DNA of 64,000 nucleotides from positions 1 to 64,000 of the forward strand of contig CAZFEK010000008.1 of NCBI GenBank assembly GCA_964517465.1, written 5' to 3'. The position numbers and the translations under genes are program-made. Below are positions 33,405 through 42,468 of the stretch, one piece after another; within the stretch, counting starts at the first letter, position 1; each line of letters starts with the position of its first letter. The DNA comes from JACPUX01 sp964517465 (lineage in GTDB: Bacteria; Pseudomonadota; Gammaproteobacteria; Burkholderiales; Casimicrobiaceae). Below the pieces are notes generated by a model. It searched no databases. It was not told the DNA's origin and saw nothing but the letters and a program-made list of their open reading frames with translations.

Positions 33405-33941
33405 ATGTCCCAGCAGGTTTATTCCTGGCCTGCCTTGGTGCTGCATTGGCTGGCGGCGGCGCTGATCGTGGCTGGTTTTGCGCTGGGCTTGTCGATGGTG
33501 GATCTGCCCTTCAGTCCGCAGCGCATCAAGTACTACTCCTGGCATAAATGGATCGGCATCACCGTCTGGCTACTGGCGGTGCTGCGCTTGGCGTGGCGCC
33601 TGTTGGTTCCGCCGCCGCCGCTGCTGCCCATGCCCGACTGGCAAAGACGTATCGCTGCGGCAACCCATCATCTACTTTATGCTCTGATGCTTCTGATTCC
33701 GATTTCGGGCTGGCTCTACAGCTCGGCGGCCGGGGTGTCGGTGGTTTACTTGGGCTGGGTGCCGCTCCCCGATCTGGTGCAGGCGAGCAAACCGCTCGCC
33801 GCGAACCTGAAGCTCGTGCACCAAGCGGGCAACCTGACGCTGCTGGTTCTGGTGCTGCTGCATGTGTCCGCGGCGCTGAAGCACCATTTGCTCGATCGCG
33901 ACCAAACTTTGGCGCGCATGCTTCCGTTCTTGAGGAGATGA
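33405..33941 (+). CDS. Cytochrome b561
   Basis: 178 aa from the ATG at 33405; a GTG at 33396 overlapping the MarR stop is the alternative. Four membrane helices with the heme-ligating His residues in ALVLHWLAAA, YYSWHKWIGI, ATHHLLYALM and KLVHQAGNLTLL. It is a di-heme quinol-linked electron carrier of the inner membrane, often reported to work with YceI lipid-binding proteins, as encoded next. Confidence 0.92.
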   Translation: MSQQVYSWPALVLHWLAAALIVAGFALGLSMVDLPFSPQRIKYYSWHKWIGITVWLLAVLRLAWRLLVPPPPLLPMPDWQRRIAAATHHLLYALMLLIPISGWLYSSAAGVSVVYLGWVPLPDLVQASKPLAANLKLVHQAGNLTLLVLVLLHVSAALKHHLLDRDQTLARMLPFLRR

Positions 33942-34507
33942 GCTTGTTTACGCACTGGGTGTGGATGATCGGCCTTGCCGCCGCGGTTTCGTTTCCCGCG
34001 TGGGCTCAACAGAAACTCGTGCCGGAGAAGAGCGAAATTCGTTTTGTCGCCAAACAAATGAACGTGCCGACCGAGGGGCGCTTTCGCAAGTTCAACGCCG
34101 CCATTCAGTTCGATTTGGCGAGGCCGGAGGCGGCCAAGGCGCAAATCGAAGTCGAATTGGGCAGTATCGATATGGGGAGCGAAGAGGGCGAAACGGAAGT
34201 CAAGCGCAAGCCCTGGTTCTTCATCGAGTCCTTCCCCAAGGCCAACTTTTCGGGCAGCGGTGCCAAAGCGTTGGGCGGCGGCAAGTTCGAGATGCCCGGC
34301 AAACTCAGCATCAAGGGGTTGTCGCGCGACGTGAGCCTGGCATTTTCGGTGCGTCAAGAAGCCGGCAATCTCGTGGCGGAAGGAAGTTATCCCTTGAAGC
34401 GCCTCGATTTCAAAATCGGCGAAGGCGCGTGGTCCGACACCGATACTGTGGCCAACGAAGTGCTCGTGCGTTATCGGGTAGTGCTTTCTGGAACGCCCGC
34501 CAAGTGA
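33938..34507 (+). CDS. YceI-family periplasmic protein 1
   Basis: 189 aa from the ATG at 33938 (GAGGAG upstream, ATGA overlap with the b561 stop). Signal peptide MSLFTHWVWMIGLAAAVSFPAWA. YceI lipocalin-like fold, which binds polyisoprenoids such as ubiquinone-8: SEIRFVAKQMNVPTEGRFRKF and LGGGKFEMPGKLSIKGLSRD. It is the less typical copy, lacking the GHSYPAF-like beginning of the second YceI protein. Confidence 0.92.
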   Translation: MSLFTHWVWMIGLAAAVSFPAWAQQKLVPEKSEIRFVAKQMNVPTEGRFRKFNAAIQFDLARPEAAKAQIEVELGSIDMGSEEGETEVKRKPWFFIESFPKANFSGSGAKALGGGKFEMPGKLSIKGLSRDVSLAFSVRQEAGNLVAEGSYPLKRLDFKIGEGAWSDTDTVANEVLVRYRVVLSGTPAK

Positions 34508-34560
34508 TGAGGGCTCGGGCGGATTTGCTCATCGTCGTATTCAACAAGGAGATTCCATTC

Positions 34561-35127
34561 ATGAAGAAGACCCTGCTCGCCGCGCTGCTCGCCAGCGCCG
34601 TGGCCTTGCCGGCGATGGCCGCCGATACCTATACCGCCGACGGCTCGCATACCTACCCGGCATTCGAAGTTTCGCACCTGGGCTATTCGATTGCCCGCGG
34701 CCGCTTCGACAAGACCACCGCAAAAGTCAGCCTCGACCGCAATGCCAAAACCGGCAGCGTGGAAGTGAGCATCGACACGGCTTCGATCAACACCGGCTGG
34801 GCCAAGCGCGACGAGCACCTGCGCGGCGAAGACTTTTTCAACGTGGCCAAGTTTCCCACCATGAGCTTCAAATCCACCGGCTTCAAGTTCGACGGGGACC
34901 GTCTGGTTGGCGTCGATGGCGAGCTGACTTTGCTGGGTGTAAGCAAGCCGGTTTCGCTCACCGTAACCGGCTTTCGCTGCGGCGCCCATCCGATGAACAA
35001 AAAAGAGCTCTGCGGTGCGGATGCGAGCACGAGCATCAAGCGCACCGACTTCGGCATGAAATACGGCGTGCCGGCGATCGGCGAGGAAGTTCGCATCGCG
35101 ATCGGGATCGAGGCTTTCAAAGACTGA
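34561..35127 (+). CDS. YceI-family periplasmic protein 2
   Basis: 188 aa, signal peptide MKKTLLAALLASAVALPAMA. Standard YceI protein: DGSHTYPAFEVSHLGYSIARG, KFPTMSFKSTGF and TDFGMKYGVPAIGEEV. It probably carries a quinone-like lipid for the b561 system in the periplasm. Both YceI genes and b561 share one transcript with MarR. A hairpin follows 19 bases after its stop. Confidence 0.95.
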   Translation: MKKTLLAALLASAVALPAMAADTYTADGSHTYPAFEVSHLGYSIARGRFDKTTAKVSLDRNAKTGSVEVSIDTASINTGWAKRDEHLRGEDFFNVAKFPTMSFKSTGFKFDGDRLVGVDGELTLLGVSKPVSLTVTGFRCGAHPMNKKELCGADASTSIKRTDFGMKYGVPAIGEEVRIAIGIEAFKD

Positions 35128-35146
35128 TCCACCGGAGGCAAGCAAA

Positions 35147-35168
35147 ACGGGGAGCGCTCACTCCCCGT
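35147..35168. terminator. Hairpin after the YceI operon
   Basis: A perfect 8-bp stem, ACGGGGAG and CTCCCCGT around CGCTCA, between the convergent YceI and pip genes. There is no U-tract on the plus strand, although four A bases precede the stem (a short U-run for minus-strand transcripts), so it may act in either direction or only stabilise mRNA ends. Confidence 0.55.
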
Positions 35169-35292
35169 GCTTGGCGCGGCGTTTGCCGCGCCGCCATCCC
35201 CCTGCTTCGTCCAAGCGCTAGCTTGCCTCCGGCCGCCGCGGCCCTCCGAGGAACGGGTGAGGCGACAGCCAGGCGTCGATTTCCCCGGGCGC

Positions 35293-36267
35293 TCAGCGCA
35301 GGGACTTCATCTTTTCCATCGCTGCCACCAAGGCGCGCGTAGTGCCGGGTTCCCATGCGGCGTGGCCCGCGTCGGGAACCATCAGCAACTCGCTTTCTGG
35401 CCAGGCGGCATGCAACTCGTAGGCGGAACTGGGCGGGCAGACCACGTCATAGCGGCCCTGGACGATAATTCCGGGCAGATGCCGGATGCGCCCGATGCGG
35501 GCAAGCAGTTCACCCTCCTCCAGGAACAAGTGGTTGACGAAATAATGCGCCTCGGTGCGTGCCAGCGAAAGCGCCAGGGCATCTTCTTCGAAATGGTCGA
35601 CTGTCTCCGGATTCGGCAAGAGGGTGCAACAGCGCGCTTCGTATTGGCTCCAGGCTTTGGCGGTATCGAGCCGCAACGGGGCGCTAGGACTGGTGAGGCG
35701 GTTGTAATAGGCGCGCAGCAGTTCGCCGCGCTCGCCTACGGGTATGAATTCGGAAAATTCCGCCCACGCTTCGGGAAAGAAGTGGCGCATGCCCTGCATG
35801 AACCACTCAATCTCTGCCGCGCGGCCGAGAAAAACCCCCCTCAGCACCAGGCCCAGACACCGCGCCGGATGTTCCTCGGCGTAAGCGAGCGCCAGGGTCG
35901 ATCCCCAAGAGCCGCCGAACACCACCCATTGCGCTATGGCGAGGTGTTCGCGCAGTTGTTCGAGGTCGGCCACCAGATGCTGAGTGCTGTTGTCCAGCAG
36001 ATCGGCGTGCGGCGTGGATCTTCCGGCCCCGCGCTGATCGAAGAGCACGATGCGATAGTGCGCCGGGTCGAAAAATCGCCGGTGGTTTTCGGTGCAACCC
36101 GAACCCGGTCCGCCGTGCAAAAAAACGACCGGCACGCCTTGCGGGTTACCCGAGGTTTCCCAATAGAGCGTGTGGCGTGCATCCACGGCCAAGCGGCCGG
36201 TGGCATAGGGACTGATGGCCGGGTACAGCGCCGCGGTGTGATCGCGGTTCTCCTCCAAATGGCGCAT
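35293..36267 (-). CDS. pip: Proline iminopeptidase
   Basis: 324 aa from the ATG at 36267; a TTG at 36294 is the alternative. Alpha/beta hydrolase that removes N-terminal proline from peptides. The family motifs are HGGPGSGC (oxyanion hole), DQRGAGRSTPH and the nucleophile in FGGSWGSTLAL, with the acid and His near the end (GRYDVVCPP, PDAGHAAWEP). Cytoplasmic. It follows the RutE-like gene on the same strand. Confidence 0.95.
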   Translation of the reverse strand: MRHLEENRDHTAALYPAISPYATGRLAVDARHTLYWETSGNPQGVPVVFLHGGPGSGCTENHRRFFDPAHYRIVLFDQRGAGRSTPHADLLDNSTQHLVADLEQLREHLAIAQWVVFGGSWGSTLALAYAEEHPARCLGLVLRGVFLGRAAEIEWFMQGMRHFFPEAWAEFSEFIPVGERGELLRAYYNRLTSPSAPLRLDTAKAWSQYEARCCTLLPNPETVDHFEEDALALSLARTEAHYFVNHLFLEEGELLARIGRIRHLPGIIVQGRYDVVCPPSSAYELHAAWPESELLMVPDAGHAAWEPGTTRALVAAMEKMKSLR

Positions 36268-36313
36268 AAAGTTTTCGCTCGTGGCAGTCGTCAATGCAAC
36301 ATTTTAATGCCGC

Positions 36314-36340
36314 CGCCGGGCGATACCAAATCGCCCGGCG
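36314..36340. terminator. Strong hairpin between the nitroreductase and pip genes
   Basis: An 11-bp perfect stem, CGCCGGGCGAT and ATCGCCCGGCG with loop ACCAA. It follows the stop of the minus-strand nitroreductase gene and precedes pip. There is no clear U-tract, so it may attenuate rather than fully terminate. Confidence 0.5.
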
Positions 36341-36361
36341 ATGCCGCGCCGGCGGTATCGA

Positions 36362-36949
36362 TCACAGCACCTGGCAGGCCTGGTCGAAACTGAGCCTTGG
36401 ATTGCGCGGGAAGAGCTTGGCCGGGTCACCATGCCCGAGGTTGCAAACGAAGTTGACCTTGATTTTGCCGTCCGGGAAAAACTCGCGGTTGACCGCTTCC
36501 GGGTCAAAGCCGCTCATGGGTCCGCAGTCGAGGCCCAGAGCGCGCGCGGCGATGATGAAGTAGCCGCCTTGCAGCGAGCTGTTGCGAAAGGCCGTCTGCT
36601 GGATGGCGGCGGGTTTGCCGGCAAACCAAGAGCGAGCGTCGGTATGCGGAAAGAGCTTGGGCAATTGCTCATAGAACTCCAAGTCCATGCCCAGGATGGC
36701 GGTGACCGGAGCCAAGCGCGTCTTCTCGCGATTGCCCTCCATCATCGCCGGCAATAGGCGCGCTTTGGCCTCGGCGCTGCGCAGGAACAGGATCCGCGCC
36801 GGAGAACAATTGGCGCTGGTCGGACCCCACTTCATCAAATCATAAAGCGCCCGCAGCGTCTCATCGCTGACGGGTTCGCCGGTCCAGCCGTTATGGGTGC
36901 GGGCGTGGATGAACAAGAGCTCACGGGCTTGAGGGTCGAGGGTGGGCAT
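36362..36949 (-). CDS. RutE/HadB-like nitroreductase-family oxidoreductase (malonic semialdehyde reductase-like)
   Basis: 195 aa from the ATG at 36949 with GGGAGC upstream, the same length as E. coli RutE. Flavoprotein fold with RTHNGWTGEPVSDETLRALYD, WGPTSANCSPARILF and GLDCGPMSGFD, all typical of the RutE subfamily, which reduces malonic semialdehyde or related compounds with NAD(P)H. No rut operon is nearby, so the physiological substrate is uncertain. Confidence 0.9.
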   Translation of the reverse strand: MPTLDPQARELLFIHARTHNGWTGEPVSDETLRALYDLMKWGPTSANCSPARILFLRSAEAKARLLPAMMEGNREKTRLAPVTAILGMDLEFYEQLPKLFPHTDARSWFAGKPAAIQQTAFRNSSLQGGYFIIAARALGLDCGPMSGFDPEAVNREFFPDGKIKVNFVCNLGHGDPAKLFPRNPRLSFDQACQVL

Positions 36950-37028
36950 AGGGGCTCCCGGGGGTTGAAGGCAAGGATTCGACTCGCTGGTAAACTGGCA
37001 GTTCACTCCATCGATTTCGGCCATCGCC

Positions 37029-38327
37029 ATGCCCATACGCTTCGACACGCTGGCACTGCACGCCGGCAGTCCGCCCGATCCCACCACCGGCGCCCGAGCC
37101 GTACCGATCTACCAGAGCGCGTCTTTCGTCTTCAAGGATGCCGATCACGCCGCCGCGCTTTTTAATGCCGAGCGCCCCGGGCATGTGTATTCGCGCCTAT
37201 CGAACCCGACGCTGGCGGTGCTGGAAGAGCGTATCGCCGCGCTGGACGAAGGGGTGGGCGCCATCGCTACGGCCAGCGGGCAGGCGGCGCTGCATTTGGC
37301 GATCGTCACTCTCATGGCAGCGGGCTCGCATATTGTTGCATCGCGCGCCTTGTATGGCGGGAGCCACAATCTCCTCGCCTATACGCTGCCGCGTTTCGGC
37401 ATCGAGACCACTTTCGTCGATCCGCGCGACAAGGCGGCCTGGCTTGCCGCCATCCGGCCGCAGACACGGCTCTTGTTTGGGGAAACCCTGGGCAATCCCC
37501 GGCTCGATGTGCTGGACGTGCCGTCGATTGCAGAAATTGCGCACGAGCATGGTTTGCCGCTGCTGGTGGACGCCACCTTTACCACCCCCTATCTGTCGCG
37601 CCCGGTCGCACAAGGCGCCGATCTCGTGATGCACTCGGCGACCAAGTTCCTTTCCGGTCACGGCATCGTCATCGGCGGTCTCATGGTGGATGGTGGAAGG
37701 TTCGACTGGGGGCGTTCGGGGCATTTTCCGACTCTGACCAAACCCTACGGCGGTTTTCACGATCTCGTGTTCGACGAGGTCGGCACCGTGGATGCCTTCC
37801 TGCTGCGGGCGCGACGCGAAGGTCTGCGCGATTTCGGGGCCTGCATGGCGCCCATGACCGCGTTTCACATCCTGCAAGGAATCGAGACGCTGCCCTTGCG
37901 CATGGAACGCCATGTCGCCAATACTCGCCAAGTGGTGAGTTTCCTTGCCGCGCATGCGCAGGTGGAAAAGGTTTTTCATCCCGAACTGCCCAGCCACCCG
38001 GACCGCGAACTTGCCGCCCAGCTCCTGCCCAAGGGTTGCGGGGCGGTGTTTTCGTTTGAACTCAAGCCGGGATCGAGCGGTGATGCGCGTCTGGCGGGAC
38101 GTCGTTTCATCGAAGCGCTGCGCGTCTTCTCGCATTTGGCCAACGTCGGGGATGCCAAGTCCTTGGTGATCCATCCGGCCAGCACCACCCATTTTCGCAT
38201 GAGCGCCGAAGATCTCGCCGCCGCAGGCATAGGAGCAGGCCTGGTGCGCCTTTCGATCGGCCTGGAAGATGCCGAGGACCTGATCGAAGATCTCGGGCGC
38301 GCGCTTCACGCGGCGAGCAAGGCCTGA
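37029..38327 (+). CDS. metY: O-acetylhomoserine sulfhydrylase (MetY)
   Basis: 432 aa, a PLP enzyme of the Cys/Met metabolism family. The length and N-terminus (RFDTLALHAGSPPDPTTGARA) fit MetY rather than the shorter MetZ. PLP Lys in HSATKFLSGHG; the phosphate-binding region is YSRLSNPTLAVLEERIAAL. It makes homocysteine from O-acetylhomoserine and sulfide. Divergent from the RutE-like gene across 79 bases and followed by an alpha/beta hydrolase at 10 bases. The O-acetyl versus O-succinyl substrate is inferred from length only. Confidence 0.88.
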   Translation: MPIRFDTLALHAGSPPDPTTGARAVPIYQSASFVFKDADHAAALFNAERPGHVYSRLSNPTLAVLEERIAALDEGVGAIATASGQAALHLAIVTLMAAGSHIVASRALYGGSHNLLAYTLPRFGIETTFVDPRDKAAWLAAIRPQTRLLFGETLGNPRLDVLDVPSIAEIAHEHGLPLLVDATFTTPYLSRPVAQGADLVMHSATKFLSGHGIVIGGLMVDGGRFDWGRSGHFPTLTKPYGGFHDLVFDEVGTVDAFLLRARREGLRDFGACMAPMTAFHILQGIETLPLRMERHVANTRQVVSFLAAHAQVEKVFHPELPSHPDRELAAQLLPKGCGAVFSFELKPGSSGDARLAGRRFIEALRVFSHLANVGDAKSLVIHPASTTHFRMSAEDLAAAGIGAGLVRLSIGLEDAEDLIEDLGRALHAASKA

Positions 38328-38337
38328 GGAGCGGAGC

Positions 38338-39135
38338 ATGCATATCCTGGTGAACGACCGCGAGGCCTATGTCTATACCGGCGGTAAGCGCTTCGATCCG
38401 GCCCTGCCGGCGGTGCTTTTGGTGCATGGCGCGGCGAATGATCATTCGGTGTGGGCGCAACAAAGCCGGTATCTGGCACATCACGGCTATTCGGTTTTGG
38501 CGGTCGATCTGCCGGGTCACGGGCGCAGCCAGGGGCCGGTGCTGCCCAGCGTCGAGGCGCATGCCGCGTGGCTCGTCGCCGTGCTGGATGCCTTGGGCCT
38601 CGGTGATGCCGCGATCATCGGTCATAGCCTGGGGTCTTTGGCGGCGTTGGAGGCCGCGGCGCGTTATCCGGAGCGGGTGAGGCGCATCGGCTTGCTCGGT
38701 CCGGCGGTACCCATGGCGGTCTCGGAACAGTTGCTCACCGCGGCGCGTGAGGAACCCGAAACCGCCTATCGTTTGATCGTGAGCTGGTCGATTTCTTTCG
38801 CCAGCCAGATGGGCGGCAACAGTGTGCCCGGGATGTGGTTGCCAGGCGCGTCCTTGCGCTTGATGCAACGCTGCGCACCGGGCGTGCTGCACGCCGCGCT
38901 CTCGGCGTGCAACGATTACCGCGAGGGCCTGAGCGCCGCAGTGCGCGTGCAATGTCCGGCGCTGGTGCTTTTGGGCGGGCGCGACCTGATGGCGCCGCCC
39001 AAAGCGGCCCAGGCCTTGATTGCCGCCTTGGCCAAAAAAGAAGTGCTCACGCTGCCGCAGGCCGGGCACAGTTTGCTGGGCGAGGCTCCCGGCGCCGTCC
39101 TGGACGTCCTTTCCCGATTCCTGGCCACAACCTGA
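38338..39135 (+). CDS. Alpha/beta hydrolase
   Basis: 265 aa. HGAANDHSVW (oxyanion), DLPGHGRS and nucleophile Ser in IIGHSLGSLAAL; acid in LGGRDLMAPP and His in QAGHSLLGEAPG. All catalytic residues are present. The substrate is unknown. It lies 10 bases behind metY, so it may be co-expressed; a homoserine acetyltransferase (MetX) function is not supported because the sequence is too short and lacks MetX features. Confidence 0.85.
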   Translation: MHILVNDREAYVYTGGKRFDPALPAVLLVHGAANDHSVWAQQSRYLAHHGYSVLAVDLPGHGRSQGPVLPSVEAHAAWLVAVLDALGLGDAAIIGHSLGSLAALEAAARYPERVRRIGLLGPAVPMAVSEQLLTAAREEPETAYRLIVSWSISFASQMGGNSVPGMWLPGASLRLMQRCAPGVLHAALSACNDYREGLSAAVRVQCPALVLLGGRDLMAPPKAAQALIAALAKKEVLTLPQAGHSLLGEAPGAVLDVLSRFLATT

Positions 39136-40647
39136 TCAGCGGCTGAGTCGCTTGATCCGGCCGTCGATCTGGGGTGCGATCTGTCCTTGCGCGGCGAGCG
39201 CTTCGATTACTTCCGCGGTCTCCGACAGCGCGTTCTGCGGAGCCAGCAAATAAGGCTGGCCGCGCAGCATGGTGTAGCCATCGCCCCCCGAGGCGAGGTA
39301 CTGATTGACGCTGAGGGCGTAGCTGCGGTCTGGGTCGAGCGGGGCTCCATTGATCAGCAGCTCTTGGATGCGCTCTCCCGGAGGGCGAGTCGCGTCGTAG
39401 CTGAAACGCAGGCCGGCCACCTGGGGGAAGCGTCCGCTTTCTTGGGAAAGGTGGATTTCCGCCAATCCGTGCTCCAAGGCTGCGCGCATGACCCTACCTT
39501 TCACCTCCAGCTTCACGATCGGGTTTTCGAAAGGCAAAATGGTGAGAATGTCGCGCTTGGTGAGCTTGCCCGGGCCATAGGTGGTGTTGGAGCGAATCGA
39601 GCCGCCGTTGACGATGGCCACATCGGCTTTGGTGCTGGCGCGGTAGACCTCGGCGAGCCAGGAACCCAGATTGGTTTCTTGCGAACGGCTGCTCAGCTGC
39701 CGCGCGTCGAGTTCGACGCCGGTCTCGCCGACCGGGTGATCGAGCAGTACCGAGAGTTTGGCTTCGAAGCCTGCGGCAACTTCGGCCGTGACTGGGTCCT
39801 CGGCGATCTGGTCATCGACGGGCAGCAACTCCCAGTCGAGATGGCGGAGCCGCCTTTTTTGGGTATCGAAGCTGAGATCGACGCGCAGCGCGTAGCGGGC
39901 ATCCGAACCGGCTTTGAAAATAGGCGTCTTCCCAGCGAGGGACTGCATTACGGTGTGATCGTGGCCGCCGAGTATGAGGTCGGCGGCGCCGCTGGCGGCC
40001 AGCCGCCGATCGTTCGCGAGATCGAGGTGGGTGAGCGCCACCACCGCGGCGGCCCCCCTGGCGCGTAAACGGGCCGCTTCGCGGCGCAGCGTGGACAACG
40101 GGTCTGCGAAGCGGACCCCCGGCCCGGGTTTGGAGGTTTCCTGGGTGTCGGTGGCGAGCACGCCGACGAAGCCGATCTTGATGCCATCGAAGCTGCGCAT
40201 TTCGCTGCGGCGGGTGGTGTGGAAGGGTCTGCCGGTTTTGCGATCGAGCACATTGGCGCCCAACCAGGGAAAACGCGATTCATCCAGCCGAGCTTTCAGC
40301 ACCTCGGGACCGAAATCGAATTCATGGTTGCCCAGAACGGCGAGATCCAAGCCCGCGGCGTTCCAAGCAGCGATCATTTGCGCGCCTTTGAAGGTGTTGG
40401 ACGCCACCGAGGGCGAAAGTGTGTCCCCGCCCAGAAGCAGCAGCGTGTGCGGTGATTCGGCTTGCACCCGCTGCTTCAAGGTGGCGAGCCGCGCCAGCCC
40501 GCCGCGCTTTCCTTTGTCCACCGGGCCGATTTGGTATACGTCGTTGACGTGCAAGAGGCTGACTCTCAGGTCGGCTGCGGCCGGACCCATGGAAATGAGC
40601 GCCAGCAGGAGCGCGCAAAACCAGGTTTGCAAGACGCGTCTCGGCAT
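39136..40647 (-). CDS. Periplasmic 5'-nucleotidase/bifunctional metallophosphoesterase
   Basis: 503 aa from the ATG at 40647 with a signal peptide (WFCALLLALISMGPAAA). Calcineurin-like phosphoesterase domain: LLHVNDVYQIGPVDKG, GGDTLSPS, LGNHEFDFG and LGGHDHTV. The first metal motif reads NDVY where UshA has NDHH; NDVY occurs in a known subgroup of the family. The C-terminal substrate domain includes VNGGSIRSNTTYGPG. It hydrolyses extracellular nucleotides. Converges with the hydrolase gene. Confidence 0.9.
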   Translation of the reverse strand: MPRRVLQTWFCALLLALISMGPAAADLRVSLLHVNDVYQIGPVDKGKRGGLARLATLKQRVQAESPHTLLLLGGDTLSPSVASNTFKGAQMIAAWNAAGLDLAVLGNHEFDFGPEVLKARLDESRFPWLGANVLDRKTGRPFHTTRRSEMRSFDGIKIGFVGVLATDTQETSKPGPGVRFADPLSTLRREAARLRARGAAAVVALTHLDLANDRRLAASGAADLILGGHDHTVMQSLAGKTPIFKAGSDARYALRVDLSFDTQKRRLRHLDWELLPVDDQIAEDPVTAEVAAGFEAKLSVLLDHPVGETGVELDARQLSSRSQETNLGSWLAEVYRASTKADVAIVNGGSIRSNTTYGPGKLTKRDILTILPFENPIVKLEVKGRVMRAALEHGLAEIHLSQESGRFPQVAGLRFSYDATRPPGERIQELLINGAPLDPDRSYALSVNQYLASGGDGYTMLRGQPYLLAPQNALSETAEVIEALAAQGQIAPQIDGRIKRLSR

Positions 40648-40814
40648 GATCAAACTTTCAGAGTTCGGCGCGCGGGTGCGTGCCACAGGTTTCAGCCAAG
40701 TATATGCCATACCGGAACCCGCACTCCAGCGCACCCGAAATCCCTCCCGTCCACCCTCGGTAAGCAAGGACAAAAAGGTCGCGATGCGACCGCGCGTTGG
40801 GCTTGCCGCATCGA

Positions 40815-42197
40815 TCAGCGCAGAGCCCGGCTGCGATCGATATGCACCATCGCATCGAACATGCCGCGCAAACTGCCGCGAAAGTAGTGCTCGCGGCGCT
40901 CGGCATGCGGCCAATAGACCACCCCGATGGCGCGCAAAGCGATGTTTTGGTCGAGCGCGGCAAGTGCCGGATCATCGGCATCGAGCGGCAGCAAGAACGC
41001 GGGGAGGCGAGCGCGTCCGAACAGCGCGGGCACGCTTTCCCATGCCGGGCGCCGCAGCGGGAAAATGCGGTCCGCTTCGCCCCAATTGGGCGCAGCGCGC
41101 ACCGTGCCCAAACGGGTCGTGAATCCGACGATGTGGGTCTCCTGGGGATAACGCTCGCGAATCACTTGCCCGAGGTTCAAGTAATCGTGGTTGCGTCCTC
41201 GATCCGTCGCACGCGCATCGCCCAAGTGCAGGTTGTGCGCCCAGATCACGAGTTTGGCGGGACGGCCTTTGCTGCGCTCGATTTCTTGCGCAATGGCGAA
41301 TACGGTTTCGGCGAGGAATCGGTCGCGGTGGTTCCAGGCATCGGGGTTGGAGCCGACTTGAATGCGTGAATAGGCCTCCGACGCGGCCAATTGTGCGAGC
41401 TTGCGCAGGATGGCAAAGCGCAGCGATGCCGCTTGCGCCTTGCCGGCATCGGTAGCGAGCCAGGCTTCGATTCGCGCTTGGGCCTGTCGCACGGCGTGTT
41501 CGCAAGAGGCTTCGTTTCCATTGACTTGAACTTCGGCCCGGTAGTGCTCGGCGGCGAAGTCGTGTTGGGCGAGACAGGCGAGATCCTCTTCGATTCCCGC
41601 AGCGGTCGCGGGCGCCTCGTTGCGCAGGTTGTGAACGAGCCCTCGGGCGGCGGCATTGAGGTCGTGGAGGTCCATGCCGAAAACCTGCGCGCTGCCCGGT
41701 TTCCGGCGGTTGAAGTCGCGTAATGCTTCGATCAATTCGGCGAAGGGACGGTTGCGCCACATCCATTGCGGAAAGCGCTTGTGGTCGGCGAGCGCCGAGG
41801 CGGCGTCGGCGTCTGCGCTGTCGCCCAGCAGATAGGCGTTGGCGCGTTCGAGCGCGCTGAAATCGGATTCGACGATTAAGCCGTCGAAATCGAGTTCCTC
41901 GATCAAACGCTGCGTAATGCGTGCGCGTTCGCGGTAGATTTCTTCCGTGCCATGGGTGTCCTCGCCCAGCAGCACGAAGCGCTTTCCCCGGATCTTGGCG
42001 AGCAGCGCATCGTAATCCTGCGCCCGGCCGAGGATGGGTTGCGCGTGGCGGCGTATGGCTCTGATGAGGTTCTGATCGGCCTTGCCCGCGGCCATGGCCG
42101 AGGCATCCTGGCCGAATGCAGTCGGCGCAGGGGCGCCGAACAACAGCGCGACGCACAAGGTCAAGAAAACTCGGCCAGGCGGTGGACTAGAAGCCAT
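40815..42197 (-). CDS. Erythromycin-esterase-like secreted protein
   Basis: 460 aa from the ATG at 42197, with a signal peptide (VFLTLCVALLFGAPAPTAFG). The EreA/EreB-like family is recognised by FVLLGEDTHGTEEIYRERARIT, LIVESDFSALERANAYL, FGMDLHDLNAAA and VIWAHNLHLGDAR; the conserved acidic and His residues are present. Most family members are not antibiotic-resistance enzymes; the natural role is unknown. It lies 167 bases upstream of the 5'-nucleotidase gene on the same strand. Confidence 0.88.
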   Translation of the reverse strand: MASSPPPGRVFLTLCVALLFGAPAPTAFGQDASAMAAGKADQNLIRAIRRHAQPILGRAQDYDALLAKIRGKRFVLLGEDTHGTEEIYRERARITQRLIEELDFDGLIVESDFSALERANAYLLGDSADADAASALADHKRFPQWMWRNRPFAELIEALRDFNRRKPGSAQVFGMDLHDLNAAARGLVHNLRNEAPATAAGIEEDLACLAQHDFAAEHYRAEVQVNGNEASCEHAVRQAQARIEAWLATDAGKAQAASLRFAILRKLAQLAASEAYSRIQVGSNPDAWNHRDRFLAETVFAIAQEIERSKGRPAKLVIWAHNLHLGDARATDRGRNHDYLNLGQVIRERYPQETHIVGFTTRLGTVRAAPNWGEADRIFPLRRPAWESVPALFGRARLPAFLLPLDADDPALAALDQNIALRAIGVVYWPHAERREHYFRGSLRGMFDAMVHIDRSRALR

Positions 42198-42284
42198 TGA
42201 TGTTACTTGTCCGTGACTGTCTGATAGGGCCAGGTTCTCACACGCGATGAACGACCAATGGCCATTCGCGAAACCGGATGGATT

Positions 42285-42405
42285 GCGATCGCGCGCAAGC
42301 CCGCTCCTACAAATTCGCGCCGGCATTTCGATCGCGGGCAAGCCCGCTGCTACAAATTCGCGTGAGCGTTGCGATCGCGAGTAGGTCAGCTCCTTCGATA
42401 AATTC
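42285..42405. repeat. REP-like repeats, two good copies and one degenerate
   Basis: Two 35-base copies share GATCGCG, CAAGCCCGCT and TACAAATTCGCG (42285-42319 and 42328-42362), and a third decayed copy follows (42371 to about 42405). The core resembles extragenic palindromes known from pseudomonads. They fill the gap between the esterase-like and radical SAM genes. No RAYT transposase gene is in the window. Confidence 0.75.
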
Positions 42406-42468
42406 GGCCGCGTCACCTACTTACGGTCGCTAATTGATCAAGGCGTAATCCGGCGCCAACTGCTCGGT

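Noticed and set aside
38338..39135. Alpha/beta hydrolase as homoserine O-acetyltransferase (MetX) partner of metY
   Set aside because: Too short (265 residues) and without MetX-type motifs; only adjacency suggests it.
40815..42197. Macrolide resistance gene
   Set aside because: The family name comes from erythromycin esterases, but most secreted members in environmental bacteria are not resistance enzymes; no resistance context is present.
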